Origin: Azorinus chamasolen
Lineage: Eukaryota; Mollusca; Bivalvia; Cardiida; Solecurtidae
Direction: 5' to 3'
Assembly (NCBI GenBank): GCA_963576725.1
Contig: OY755243.1
Location: 42,641,243 to 42,705,242 of the forward strand
Length of the DNA stretch: 64,000 nucleotides
Program-made: the position numbers and the translations under genes
The notes under the pieces: model-generated
Database searches by the model: none
What the model was told of the DNA's origin: nothing
The model's input: only the letters and a program-made list of their open reading frames with translations
Part shown: positions 21,762 to 32,065 of the stretch, one piece after another
Position numbering within the stretch: position 1 is the first letter of the stretch
Layout of the letters: the number at the start of each line of letters is the position of its first letter

Positions 21762-21952
21762 CACTTTCCGTGACCTGACCGGATATTTAAACATCTTAGT
21801 AACTTTGCGTCTCATTGGGATTCAAGCTGTTTGACACTCGGTCAATAGTTGGGTTTTTTTCAAAATCTTGTTCGGTTCAGGAATAGTGAATATTGCACCA
21901 GATCCATATTCAATTAGACATTATGTTTTCACAACGGGATAAGAATCAATGA
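21762..21952. mobile_element. TTAA-F2 MITE
   Basis: ATTCAAGCTGTTTGACACTC, GGTCAATAGTTGG and the F2 tail GTGAATATTGCACCAGATCC, ending near ACGGGATAAGAATC. Confidence 0.65.
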
Positions 21953-22311
21953 TTTTTGGATCAGGTTTGTCACAGAGTACGGCATTTTGATCTACAACCC
22001 ATTTTCGGAAAGGCATGGGCTTTGGATTCAGTGATTCACGTCAGTTTTGCAGATTTATTGGAGCATATCCCACTACGACTTAACCTTAACTAGTACAGTG
22101 TGCGTCATGGTGATCAATATGTGAATGATGGTCATTACAATAAAATCAGTAATATTGCAAGGCTTTCGGTCGACTGAAGATCAAGCCTACAACATCGTAT
22201 GAGTCATGTTTCCTTTAGAGCAATCCTCACAAAAACCGACGAAATTCTATAGCTCGAGCCCTGTACTCATATCAATTAAGATCCGTAAAATTAATAAAAT
22301 GGATATAAAAT
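21953..22311. other. No gene recognised
   Basis: Neither repeat nor coding signal is apparent in this stretch. Confidence 0.3.
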
Positions 22312-22547
22312 TAGCCCATTACTCCATAAATACGCCTTTTATCGACTCTGTACTATACCCTGATCATGATGGTCCCTGTAGATGTCATCTGATCTGTCCG
22401 TATTCTGTTTGTTTAAAGAATTATGTAGATCTGAGTCTGCAGTTTATGCCATGACCAACGTTTCCTATATTAAGCCATTAAAAATTCTAATTAATATTAC
22501 ATTATGTCATTATTTCTTACACGAACATTCATGGATCAAGTGGTTAA
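22312..22547. mobile_element. TTAA-A MITE
   Basis: CCCATTACTCCATAAATACG; the hairpin is eroded (ATACCCTGATCATGATGGTC / GATGTCATCTGATCTGTCC); tail GAACATTCATGGATCAAGTG. Confidence 0.7.
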
Positions 22548-22715
22548 TTAAGATGAGATGTTTTTTCTCTCTCAGATTTACGTCAAACTAAGGAGCTCTT
22601 GTATCGGGGGTGTCTTTACTTATATTTCGTTAACTTAGTACAAACTACAGTCATTCAGTCTTTACACTTGATATGCAGTTTGAAATAGTCTATAGTTACA
22701 TCATCGGATAATACT

Positions 22716-22760
22716 GAAATAATGATAATAATAATAATAATAATGATAATAAGTAATAAT
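22716..22760. repeat. (ATA)n microsatellite
   Basis: GATAATAATAATAATAATAA followed by imperfect units. Confidence 0.9.
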
Positions 22761-22902
22761 AGTAATAAATTATTTATAAATACGATTAGATTTCCAAACA
22801 CTCCTAATGAGACACTCGGAAATAGTATTACAAAAAAAAGTATCATCAACTAATGTAAGCGCAGCACTATATGCCATCGTATTACAAACAAATGCAAATA
22901 TA

Positions 22903-23134
22903 CCTCTAACTCTCTACTCCATGCCACCGTGAATATTAATTTTGCTGATTTTTATAGTGACAAATAAACACGGGAATTGTTGGCAGTAGAAGAAACTGTA
23001 AAATAATTGTCTGTATTACTCCATTTAAGCAAACATAACAGATCCTGATCAGTCGACTCCTACATGAGCCTTTTGATCTCGGGCTACTCTGTTTGCAAAG
23101 GCGTAAAAAAGTCGTATCCATCAGGCAAAGCGCT
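22903..23134. mobile_element. TTAA-A MITE
   Basis: AACTCTCTACTCCATGCCAC; arms ACATAACAGATCCTGATCAG / TTTTGATCTCGGGCTACTCT; apex GACTCCTACATGAGCC. Confidence 0.75.
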
Positions 23135-23404
23135 AACACTGCTGTAGAGGAACAAAACAACACTCTTCTGTATACGATGACATTGTACCATATAACGCAA
23201 TGATAAAACTAGAACAGAAATCAAAATATCATCCTGCATGGGACATGTATGAAGACACCTAGCAATACAAAACAATACTTATGCACATAATAGCATACCA
23301 CAATATCACACAATGATAAGTCATGATATCATTCCTAAAGCATATATACAATGTATATTAACTTATTTAGGCACCCACCAATATGCTCATGCTACATCTA
23401 AATT

Positions 23405-23925
23405 TAATAATTTACTCCATCTCCATACGTACGTATCTTTACGCATTTAATTTGCAACAGTGTAGACCTAGACCAGACAGTTCCTGTAGGAACTGTCTGA
23501 TTAATATCTGCTCAGATTGTTTATGGAATGATATATATATCATGCTCTACAGCTTTTGCAACGGTCAAAATCTTTTATACATGTATCACTATAAACATTT
23601 GTACTTAAACTGCTCTGATCTAATATTTCGACCACTAAGGGCCTTTGTCAAAGATTATCATGTCAAAATACACGTCACATTTTTGTTACATGCATTCAGC
23701 CATAAAATCAAAGAGAATATTGATCTCTTTGATTTTATGGCTGAATGCATGTAACAAAAATGTGACGTGTATTTTGACATGATAATCTTTGACAAAGGCC
23801 CTTAGTGGTCGAAATATTAGATCAGAGCAGTTTAAGTATTTATGTATTATATTAATTCCCTATTTTGGAATATTTACTTCATTATAAACATTTGGTTAAT
23901 TTATATTCAACGGTCATTTATGTGT
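23405..23925. mobile_element. TTAA-A MITE interrupted by a foldback element
   Basis: GTGTAGACCTAGACCAGACA with apex AGTTCCTGTAGGAACT, then the family-A tail. The tail is broken at 23602-23882; its end resumes as GGTTAATTTATATTCAACGG. Confidence 0.7.
23602..23882. mobile_element. Foldback element FB with perfect 113-bp arms
   Basis: The arms (23604-23716 and about 23724-23836) are perfect inverse copies around a 7-nt centre ATATTGA. A 44-bp non-palindromic tail (TATTATATTAATTCCCTATT...) follows. The 12-bp direct repeat TATAAACATTTG at 23590-23601 and 23883-23894 looks like its target-site duplication. Frames crossing it are palindrome artefacts. Confidence 0.85.
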
Positions 23926-23952
23926 TTCTTTCTTTCGTTATCTTTATCAACC

Positions 23953-24134
23953 AATTTACTCAATAAATACGCATTTTAAAGCCTTTATAAACAGAGTAGA
24001 CCCACCTTAGAAGGACTGCTCTGTTTGCTTATGGAATAAAACAGACATGAGTCTACAATTTCTGTAATGACAAAAAACAAATATTGATGATACCATTATT
24101 TCATACATTAATATTCATAGAGTAAAGGATTTAA
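23953..24134. mobile_element. TTAA-A MITE, hairpin reduced
   Basis: ATTTACTCAATAAATACGCA; AGAGTAGACCCACCTTAGAA is joined to CTGCTCTGTTTGC; ends CATAGAGTAAAGGATTTAA. Confidence 0.7.
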
Positions 24135-24202
24135 TTTGATATGGTGTTAGACTTGTAGTAGAGAATAGAATGGAATGGTAATAGTATTAATACCCAATAT
24201 AT

Positions 24203-24221
24203 AAGTAAGTAAGTAAGTAAT
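24203..24221. repeat. (AAGT)n microsatellite
   Basis: Four to five AAGT units. Confidence 0.85.
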
Positions 24222-24280
24222 TTGTTTTTCAGTGTGTTATGTGTATAACTTGATAACATCAAACATGCATTTGTACACAG

Positions 24281-24415
24281 TAAAACCCTCTAAACTGAAA
24301 TTAGATCTTTTAGACAGGTGGCTGCATAACGAAAGATGATACATAAAACTACCTGTCTTACAGGCCGTCACTGATACTAATTTGAATGTCCGGTATAGAG
24401 GGGTTTTATGGTGTA
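24281..24415. mobile_element. TA-C MITE, internal deletion
   Basis: CAGTAAAACCCTCTAAACTG and TCCGGTATAGAGGGGTTTTA; GACAGGTGGCTGCATAACG and ACCTGTCTTACAGG remain from the hairpin. Confidence 0.75.
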
Positions 24416-24427
24416 TCAAAGTACATC

Positions 24428-24673
24428 TTAACCCTTTCGGTGCCAAATTTCTAAGTGTCGCCTGCAATCCAAGTTTGTTAAATCATTCAGTAAAGTAAGA
24501 AAATGAGACAAATAAATGCAAATTTCAAAGGAATAAAGTATATATATAGAAATAGAGATTGAGACAAATAGTGAAGTCCCTGATCAGACGCCGCCTTGAA
24601 AAGGCGGCGTCTGATCTGGGACTACACTATTTGTCGTGGTGCATTTATGCGACTGTGGCGGTGAAAGGGTTGA
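24428..24673. mobile_element. TTAA-H MITE
   Basis: TTAACCCTTTCGGTGCCAAA and inverse GGCGGTGAAAGGGTTGA. The hairpin GTGAAGTCCCTGATCAGACG / CGTCTGATCTGGGACTACAC has apex CCGCCTTGAAAAGGCGG. Confidence 0.85.
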
Positions 24674-25011
24674 TCATGTTTGATATTTACACCAGGACCA
24701 GTAGTCCTGTAAGTCACTATTGTGTTGTCGTATAAATTGTACATTGTAGATTCGGTGACAAATACGTTTCACATTCTGGCGTGTCTTTCGAAAGAACCCG
24801 TCCTAAGCTTTGGTGTATTTGTCATGTCTCATTTCCACATATCTTAGTGGTATGCATTAATCTTAAATTTAACAAGATGCTGGCTGACAACAGACAATCT
24901 ATTATAGTAATCTTGCAAGTTTAATTTGGTCATTATAAATTTAAGATTGGGGCAACAATTCTTCTAAACTCATTATGTTATTATTATCATGCAGAAGAAC
25001 AGATAAAGGTG

Positions 25012-25012
<1 letters not shown>

Positions 25013-25042
<30 letters not shown>
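25013..25042. repeat. (CA)n microsatellite
   Basis: About 14 uninterrupted CA units. Confidence 0.95.
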
Positions 25043-25046
<4 letters not shown>

Positions 25047-25309
25047 ATCGTCACCATGAACAACCCTATGTTGTGAACACTATCTTCGAGTGTACTGATA
25101 GAAGTTGCTCCCCGATGTGTTATGATATTCATTGGATGGCATGTTCTAAAAGCATTCTGATTAAAAATTTCGACTTAAAGAAAAGAGTATAGGCCTACAT
25201 ACGAGTAGATAGACTATGAAAATCGAATGCGGAAACTATTACTACAGAAATGCATATTAGGCTCGACATGCTCGAGGTGCGCGTGTTTAAGCATTCAACA
25301 TCACTAAAT

Positions 25310-25445
25310 TCCAGGAGCTTCAGGGGCTCTGCCCCCCCCCCCCGGGCCTCCGACCAGGTTTTCCCCTGCACCCACAGGGGACCCTATCGGTCCTGGACAC
25401 CAGCTTTCATTTCAGTTTCACGCCCCAACAAACCCTGGATCCGCT
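25310..25445. repeat. GC-rich segment with poly-C run
   Basis: CTCTGCCCCCCCCCCCCGGG and neighbouring GC-rich sequence stand out from the AT-rich surroundings. It resembles a transferred repeat fragment, but the family is not identified. Confidence 0.4.
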
Positions 25446-25504
25446 CAAGGAGTCTGCACTGTTTGTCATTCAAAATCATCATAACTTTCAGACTTTCTAT
25501 CTTT

Positions 25505-25727
25505 AAACCCTTTTCCCCGCTAACTAGTCATATAAGAAACAATGATATCATGAATATATACTTATTAGCTGATTTCTTTATAATGGCGTGTGTACACGGG
25601 ATTTTATGGTACTGGTAGAAACTGTAGTATGTCAGATCTATCAAACAAACAGAGCAGACCCGGATGATCTGGGTCTACTCTGCTTTAAAAAAGAGTGAAA
25701 TGCGAATATACGAAGGAAAGGGTTATG
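25505..25727. mobile_element. TTAA-A MITE, apex lost
   Basis: AACCCTTTTCCCCGCTAACT; GAGCAGACCCGGATGATCTG directly joined to GGTCTACTCTG; ends GAAGGAAAGGGTTA. Confidence 0.75.
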
Positions 25728-25808
25728 CAATGATAGATCGTTTTACTTTGAAAATGCAGTATTCAAAGGGTCAAGCCACCGACATCTATAATCATGCATC
25801 AAAATGAA

Positions 25809-26310
25809 TTAACCCTTTCCTTGTTGAATATCCATGTAAGAAATAATGACACAATGGATATTTATTAGCTGAATTTTTATAATAGCATGTGTAGGGAGCA
25901 TGTTTTTATAAAGGTAGAAACTGTAGAGTCAAATCTATTGTAAGTTCATAACATTTAACCCTCCCCCTTATGTAAGCGCATTGAGACGCATCTGCAAACA
26001 GAGTAGACCCATATCAGACGGCTCCCATAGGAGCAGTCTGATCAGGGTCTGCTCTATTTGCTTATAGTGTAATATGGATCTGATTCTACAGCTTCTGCCT
26101 GAGCCAAAATATCCTGTGTTCATATGCCATTATAAAAAATAATCTTATTAATATTTATGGCGTCATTATTTCCTACATTAATATTCATCAGCGAAATGGT
26201 TAAACAAAGCAGACCTTGATCAACTGGCTCCTATTACAAGAGCCGTCTGATATTGGTGTATTTCGGTTTATAAAGGAGTGAAAATACGTTTATATAAGGG
26301 AAAGGGTTAA
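25809..26310. mobile_element. TTAA-A MITE interrupted by a second A copy
   Basis: TTAACCCTTTCCTTGTTGAA to GGGAAAGGGTTAA. The left half stops at ATAACATTTAA and resumes with TTAAACAAAGCAGACCTTGA after the inner copy. Apex GGCTCCTATTACAAGAGCC. Confidence 0.9.
25955..26203. mobile_element. TTAA-A MITE, nested, opposite orientation
   Basis: Bounded by TTAA on both sides and inserted in another A element. Arms GTAGACCCATATCAGACGGC / GCAGTCTGATCAGGGTCTGC with apex GGCTCCCATAGGAGC. Confidence 0.92.
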
Positions 26311-26443
26311 GAACACTGCCATGTTGTGAAGGCACAACATATGTTCACATACTAATCTATCACTTTATCACAAAAACATAATATTATCTAGAAACGAGTT
26401 CACGCTTTACGAAGAATAAAATAAACAGCGTTCAGTATTTATA

Positions 26444-26645
26444 CAGTAAAACCTCTATTAACCGGACGTTAAATTTAGTATAAATATCGGTCTTGGGGTC
26501 AGGTGACAGCTTAATGCAGGGTGGAAGTCATGCAGAAAGCTCCTAGAGGAACTTTCTGCATGACTTTCACCCTGCATTAAGCAGTCACCTGCCTAAAAAT
26601 CTAAATTCTTCTCTTCTTGAATTCCGGTTAAGACAGGTTTTACTG
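26444..26645. mobile_element. TA-C MITE, complete
   Basis: CAGTAAAACCTCTATTAACC with inverse GACAGGTTTTACTG, TA on both sides. Hairpin flanks GACAGCTTAATGCAGGGTGG / TTTCACCCTGCATTAAGC; apex AAGCTCCTAGAGGAACTT. Confidence 0.9.
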
Positions 26646-26796
26646 TATATACAGTGACAAGAAAAAATAATAACATTAATCATAAACAAGTGTTAATTAA
26701 AAAACAACAATTAATCATATATTCATTATTCAGATGAATCAAACAAACACCAAGGAAAGAAATAAAAAAAAAAAGGTTTAAACTCAGGTTGATAAT

Positions 26797-27000
26797 TGAA
26801 TCCCCTTCACTGTCACATAGACGGATCTGTGATGTCATATGTAAAGAGTTTGTGTCCAGATGATACGACGAATAACTAGTCCGGATCCACTCTGTTTATT
26901 TTAGTTTTATAAAGCAATGAGAGAAACGTCCCTCTCAAACTTGAAGCAGACGAAAATATGTCCAGCAGACGACACTGGTGGCACTGACAGAGTTAACGTA
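26797..27000. mobile_element. TTAA-F1 MITE, diverged
   Basis: CCTTCACTGTCACATAGACG, TGTGTCCAGATGATACGACG / GTCCGGATCCACTCTGTTTA and the F1 tail AGCAGACGACACTGGTGG, ending CTGACAGAGTTAA. Confidence 0.75.
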
Positions 27001-27103
27001 CAGTAATAGCACGTTACAACTTCACCATTGTCTTAGCCCCTAATATGCTGAATAATTAAAACAGCTCGTCCCTTTTTGAATATTAATTAAATGAACAATT
27101 GTA

Positions 27104-27305
27104 CAGTCAAATCCCTCTAAATCAGAATTCTAGTAGAGAAGAATAGATACTTTTAGGTAGGTAGCTGCTTAGTGCAGAGTGTAAGTCATTCAGAAAGCGC
27201 CTAGATGAGGTTTCTGTATGACTTTCACCCTGCAGTAAGCTGCCACCTGTCTCCAATGCCGATATTTATACTAAATTGAACGTCCGATTTAGAGGGGGTT
27301 TACTG
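27104..27305. mobile_element. TA-C MITE
   Basis: CAGTCAAATCCCTCTAAATC and inverse TTAGAGGGGGTTTACTG, flanked by TA. Hairpin apex AAAGCGCCTAGATGAGGTTT. Confidence 0.85.
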
Positions 27306-27529
27306 TATCAAAATGCAATGGTCTTACATACTCAGTTCACAATAACTGTTTATTTTTGTAGTTGTTGAAGCTTACAGTGCATATAAATGTGCAAGTGTGT
27401 TGTATAATAGAACCTATTAGCAATCAATCAAACCACAAACTTAAACGGGAACATTTATCGTAAATTAGATGCTAAATAAAGATTTTTCATGTATAATGCA
27501 GAAATATCTCTCAGCTAAATCTGGCCTTT

Positions 27530-27568
<39 letters not shown>

Positions 27569-27611
27569 CGAAAATGGTCAGATTTGGTAGATGTTGATAA
27601 ACACTATTTCT
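27306..27611. other. No gene; (AT)n at 27533-27566
   Basis: The only structure seen is a run of about 17 AT units. Confidence 0.7.
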
Positions 27612-27860
27612 TTAACTCTTTCGGCGCCAATGTCGCTTGTTGGCACCATTGAAAACAGTGCAGTCCCAGGTCAGATGCCGCCTTTTCAAGGCGGCATCTG
27701 ACCTGGGACGTCACTGTTTTCTGTATTATTTTAGCCCAAGCATATAGATTTTAAAAACAAATGTTTTACTGATATACCTTTATTATTTAGTTTAGAATTA
27801 TATTTAATATGAAATTATTATTGCAGACGACACTTTTAAATTTGGCGCCCAAAGAGTTAA
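27612..27860. mobile_element. TTAA-H MITE, complete
   Basis: TTAACTCTTTCGGCGCCAAT and inverse TTTGGCGCCCAAAGAGTTAA. Hairpin GCAGTCCCAGGTCAGATGCC / GGCATCTGACCTGGGACGTC, apex GCCGCCTTTTCAAGGCGGC. Confidence 0.92.
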
Positions 27861-28097
27861 GCCCTTTGTCTATCGATACGCATTTTCACGCGTTTGCTAA
27901 TTACAGAGAGTAGACAAAAATCATGAGACTCCTCTAGCAGCTGTCTGACCACGGTCTGGTCTGTTTGCTTATGGAAACATGTTGCTATGGCCAACATTCC
28001 ATGTGCTCACATTCCACAGTGATACTAAATCTAATCCATATTAATGTTGTCATTAGTTTTTACAAATAAATAATAGATGCATACATTAAGTCATTAA
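27857..28097. mobile_element. TTAA-A MITE
   Basis: Shares TTAA with the H element. ACAGAGAGTAGACAAAAATC, apex GACTCCTCTAGCAGCT, GTCTGACCACGGTCTGGTCT. Confidence 0.75.
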
Positions 28098-28142
28098 CAT
28101 GCATGTAGTAATATAGTAAAGAGTGGCTTATAAACTGATGTA

Positions 28143-28347
28143 GAGTAGAACCTGTTCTAAGCGGTCATTCATTTATTGAACACAGGAGTCTCAAAAATCA
28201 GGTGGTTGCTTAATACAGGGCAAACATAATGGAACAATCCCCTATAGGAGCTTTCTGTATTACTTTTGACCTGCATTAGGTTACCACCTGCCTAACATAC
28301 CCATAATTAGACATCTTTTTTATGGTCGCTTAAGACAGGTTTTACTT
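28143..28347. mobile_element. TA-D MITE
   Basis: GAGTAGAACCTGTTCTAAGC and TAAGACAGGTTTTACTTTA. Hairpin flanks AGGTGGTTGCTTAATACAGG / GACCTGCATTAGGTTACCAC; apex CCCCTATAGGAGC. Confidence 0.88.
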
Positions 28348-28436
28348 TAGATAAAACTTCTGGAAAAAATACGTGGTATATAAACATGGAACTCTGGCAA
28401 ATGTGTTTTAGACTGTCAAAAACATACATACACTCT

Positions 28437-28718
28437 TCACCCCTACTCCAGGAATACTCATACTATATACAACATAATGAATATTTAGACGATTTTTTGA
28501 AATTTTATTGTAAAAACAAACTGCATATTCATGTCTAAATTATGCCATTGTCAAACAGAGCAGACCCTGATCAGACGACTCATCTAGGACCTGGACAGAG
28601 CAGACCCTGATCAGACGACTACTACAGGAGAGATTTCATCTGGACACTCGGTCAATAGGCTCTCAACAGTTTGATCGAAAGCCAGTGAAAAATTGAACAA
28701 ATTAACATGAGAAGGGTT
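28437..28718. mobile_element. TTAA-A / F2 composite with duplicated arm
   Basis: GACAGAGCAGACCCTGATCA occurs twice about 45 bp apart (from roughly 28560 and 28594). The right side is F2 (ACACTCGGTCAATAGGCTCT), ending GAGAAGGGTTAA. Confidence 0.65.
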
Positions 28719-28887
28719 AACCTTTCCTTCATATAAACGTGTTTTCGCGCATTTGCAAACAGAGTAGACCCAGATTAGACGGCTCCTAGAGGAGCCATCT
28801 GATCAGGGTCTGCTCTGTTTGCTAATGGAATTTTATAGAATTGTTTCTTTACTTTCTAAAATGGCTACACGTTTCCATGCACCTTCC
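28715..28887. mobile_element. TTAA-A2 MITE, right half lost
   Basis: TTAACCTTTCCTTCATATAA; arms GTAGACCCAGATTAGACGGC / GCCATCTGATCAGGGTCTGC, apex GGCTCCTAGAGGAGCC. Runs into a truncated B element. Confidence 0.8.
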
Positions 28888-28891
28888 ACAT

Positions 28892-29025
28892 AAGCAAGGT
28901 GAAAGTAAAATAGAACGCTCCTATAGGAGCGTTCTGTTTTACTTTCACCTTGCTTAAAGCAGTCACCTGCCCTAAATACTAACTAATCAACACAATTTAG
29001 TGACCATTATAGAGAGGTTTTACTG
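28892..29025. mobile_element. TA-B MITE, left terminal repeat lost
   Basis: Begins inside the hairpin (GCAAGGTGAAAGTAAAATAG), apex CGCTCCTATAGGAGCG, right end GAGAGGTTTTACTG plus TA. Confidence 0.85.
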
Positions 29026-29028
29026 TAT

Positions 29029-29132
29029 ATTGTATTTCAGGGGCATTTTTCATAGAATGCTTGAACATAACAAATGCCATCATTTATGATGTTTTTAAAA
29101 ATATACGTTTAGTGTAGGAACTATCACTTTAA
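29029..29132. mobile_element. Solo right end of the 29573 element family
   Basis: CAGGGGCATTTTTCATAGAA, TGAACATAACAAATGCCATC and GTGTAGGAACTATCACTTTAA align with 30405-30525. Confidence 0.7.
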
Positions 29133-29357
29133 CCCATTCCCTTATATTGACGCCTTTTGACGACTCTGTAAATGTCATTTTTTGAAACCATTGTGATAAA
29201 TAGAGCATTTGCTCCTAAGGAGCAAATGCTTTGTTTATCACAATGGTTTCGATACTACACATTTCTAACAATTTCCTTTTCCCTAGTAAATGCTCCTTTT
29301 CGGTTGATTAATTCAAAGAGGTTTGGTCTAAAAATAGCCTATGAGGTAATGGGTTAA
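29129..29357. mobile_element. TTAA-E MITE, complete
   Basis: TTAACCCATTCCCTTATATT to ATGAGGTAATGGGTTAA; apex TGCTCCTAAGGAGCA; arms GTGATAAATAGAGCATTTGC / GCAAATGCTTTGTTTATCAC. Confidence 0.9.
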
Positions 29358-29414
29358 GTTAACGAATATTCATGAGTTAATGAATATTCAGTGTAGATCC
29401 TGATAAGGGTCTGT

Positions 29415-29555
29415 TCTGCATTGAATAAAAACCCTCTAATGAGACCACCTAAAGGAGGTTTATTTCTGGGTCTTAAAGGCAGTTGGTGGCTGCAGGAGCC
29501 TTCTGCATTACTTTCGTCCACCTGCTTTTAAAGACACCTACAGCTGATTTATAAT
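29415..29555. mobile_element. TA-D-like remnant
   Basis: AAACCCTCTAATGAGACCAC, GGCAGTTGGTGGCTGCAGGA and CGTCCACCTGCTTTTAAAGA are shuffled family-D pieces. Confidence 0.45.
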
Positions 29556-29572
29556 ATATCGAACTTCAAAAC

Positions 29573-30525
29573 TTAAAGGGGAAGTCCCTACATTCGACGC
29601 GTTTTAAAAATGCCTAAAATATGCAAAACTCATTTGTTTATATGCTGAAAAGTAGTATATCGCAAGAAAACCTATCAAATAAACGTTGAAAATGACCAAA
29701 CTTCCATGTATTTGATATCGACGATCCCGTTTTTTTACCCGATGTTTCAGTTTATTCGGGTTGGGTTTTAGTTTCGTATCTGTTCGCTCTTTACGCGTCT
29801 CTCCGACCACTTCCGAGAATAGCTGTTACGTTAACAATGGAGGGATCGGTGATCATCGACAATACGCGGAAAATTTTAACGGAAAAGGCCGATAATACTT
29901 TGATGTAGAACAAAAATTATAGGTAATATGGAACGCAATTCTGCCATGCCATTTGCTAAATGCGAAATGCTAAATGAAAAATGCGAAATGCTTTTTGCCA
30001 ATTATGGAAATTGCTAGGGAAAGAACCGAAATGTTCTAAATGATAGATGTAAATGACAAATGCGAAATGCAAAATGCTTATTGCTAAATGCGTGTTTGCA
30101 CTACAAGCATTGAACAGCGACATTTTTAATTTGTTAGTGCAATGAGCAATACGCTTTAATGTAGATAAACATGCATTAAGCAAATATAGTCATTTAAAAC
30201 TGGCGCTGTTTAATGCCAGTAGTACAGACATGCATTTAGCAATAAGCATTTCGCACTTCGCATTTGTCATTTACATCCATTATTTGGAATATTCTCTAGC
30301 AATTTACACAATTGGCAAAAAGCATTTCGCATTTTGTATTTAGCAATTAGCATGGCAGAATGGCGTTCCATAAGGTATTGATAAATCGGTTTATTTTGTA
30401 TCACAGGGGCATTTTTCGATATAAGTTCAAATTGACAATCTTCATAATAATGATTGAGCATAACAAATACCAAGTTTTATGACATTATTGAAAATATGCG
30501 TTCATTGTAGGGACTTCCTCTTTAA
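29573..30525. mobile_element. Larger TTAA-flanked inverted-repeat element, about 950 bp with insert
   Basis: Left TTAAAGGGGAAGTCCCTACA and right TGTAGGGACTTCCTCTTTAA form terminal repeats of about 30 bp, extended by CGACGCG/ATGCGTT. A second MITE (29929-30370) sits inside. No transposase is readable in the remaining 510 bp. A short minus-strand frame there has no recognisable motif. Confidence 0.75.
29929..30370. mobile_element. TA-flanked inverted-repeat MITE with AAATGCGAAATGC runs
   Basis: Terminal repeats TGGAACGCAATTCTGCCATG and CATGGCAGAATGGCGTTCCA, TA on both sides. Subterminal arrays of ATGCGAAATGC and inverse GCATTTCGCAT extend the inverted repeat to well over 100 bp per side. Inserted in the 29573 element. 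Confidence 0.85.
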
Positions 30526-30780
30526 GGCAGGTTTTAAAGTAATGCTGCTGAAATTTCCCTTAGGAGCTTTCATCATTACGTTCGATCTCCATTAAGCTGT
30601 TATATGCGTTTACTTCGTATTTCTATTTTTTTTTAAATATCTGTATTGCAAATATTTTGGAAGGACCGATCTTTTACTTCGATGTTATCCAGATGTTCAA
30701 CTTAACCGAGTTCGATATATTGAAGTTCAACCTTACGTGCATTCATAAATTGGTCGCCTTAGAGGGGGTTTATTGATTCT
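30526..30780. mobile_element. TA-D-like remnant
   Basis: GGCAGGTTTTAAAGTAATGC, AGGAGCTTTCATCATTACGT and TCGCCTTAGAGGGGGTTTAT; rearranged, boundaries uncertain. Confidence 0.4.
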
Positions 30781-31210
30781 CTATTGTTTGTAATGACAAT
30801 AAATTTCCATTTTTTACATTTCAAATACAAGAAATAAATTAATTTACAGTCGTACTAGGCGGAATTCTTACAGTAAAAGATGTAACACGCGCATGTTAGA
30901 TTTCTTAATAAACGTCCGTGTGTTTTTATAAGCTGGTGATTGATTAAGGCAAAGTAAAAGTAACGCTGACAGCTCCTCGCTATGGTGTTTGTCCTGCATA
31001 AACGCTTTACATACTAGAAATGAGTGTACTGATATTTGCAAACAGTGTAAACCAAGATCAGAGGATTCCAAGAGGAACACTATTTGCCGCCTTAAATCCT
31101 CTAGTAAATTAAAACATTTTATACTAAATGAGTGATGGGTAACACTCATCGTTAAACACTATTTCATTTTGAAAATCTAGGATTCAAAGGTTCAGCTACC
31201 ACCTGTCTTA

Positions 31211-31461
31211 ACCGTTTTAACAACAAACATGTATATAACAGAGTAGAACAAGATCAGGAGGCTCCTATAGGAGACGTCTGACCAGGGTCTGCCCTGTTTG
31301 CCTATGGGTTGACAATGTATATAGGTCTTACAATGTATATAGGTCTTACAATGTATATAGGTCTTACAATGTATATAAGTCTTACAATGTATATAGATCA
31401 ACTGTGTAATATTCATAGAAAAATGATTTGTTAAATGGTTATTCACGAAATAAATGGTTAA
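31211..31461. mobile_element. TTAA-A MITE containing an 18-bp array
   Basis: AGAGTAGAACAAGATCAGGA, apex GGCTCCTATAGGAGAC, GTCTGACCAGGGTCTGCCCT. Then an 18-bp repeat and the family tail ending ATAAATGGTTAA. Confidence 0.7.
31311..31400. repeat. 18-bp minisatellite, 5 copies
   Basis: ACAATGTATATAGGTCTT repeated five times, the last copies slightly changed. Confidence 0.95.
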
Positions 31462-31602
31462 CCAATTCCCTCATATTGACGCCTTTAGACGTCTCTTTAC
31501 AAGTTTTTTTTCCTGAAACTTGTGATAAATAGAGCAGTTGCTCCCATGGAGCAAATGTAAAATGTACAATGTAACAAAATAGCCTATGAGGGAATGGGTT
31601 AA
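31458..31602. mobile_element. TTAA-E MITE, internally deleted
   Basis: TTAACCAATTCCCTCATATT to TATGAGGGAATGGGTTAA. One hairpin arm and apex TGCTCCCATGGAGCA remain; the return arm is missing. Confidence 0.82.
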
Positions 31603-31725
31603 GAACAAGGAAATAACATTTCTCCGAGGTGCTAACTGTGGTGAGGCGTTATTGTAACATGGAAATCTCTAACCACTGCTGTCATATGTGGTTCCAGATA
31701 TGGGTGCGGTTTGTAATGTGATAAT

Positions 31726-31936
31726 TTAACCCTTATCTCGGTGCCCGCGACCTCACTCGCATTTGGAAACAGCTTGGATCCAGATGAGACGCCGAGTAAC
31801 TCGTCGTCTCCTCGGGATCCAAGCTGTCTGACACTCGATCAATAGTTTCTCAAAAGCTCGATCGAATCGGAGATAGACAAAATTGCACCAGTTTTAAATT
31901 TTGCCAGACATGTTGTTTTTTTTACAGTGGGATAAG
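31726..31936. mobile_element. TTAA-F2 MITE, best-preserved copy
   Basis: TTAACCCTTATCTCGGTGCC; arms AAACAGCTTGGATCCAGATG / GGGATCCAAGCTGTCTGACA; apex GACGCCGAGTAACTCGTCGTC; right end GTGGGATAAGAG. Confidence 0.85.
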
Positions 31937-32065
31937 AGACTGGTGTGACTTTGTTAATACTGGTCTGATTCATATAATACGATATGTAAACTTTAAATAC
32001 CCAGGCGTTACTAATCAAAGTTTGTCAACATGCAGCAAAAATGCCACCGCCCTTGTATAAAAAAG

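Noticed and set aside
23383..23754. 123-residue frame
   Set aside because: Runs through a MITE hairpin and the FB palindrome; no codon or domain signal.
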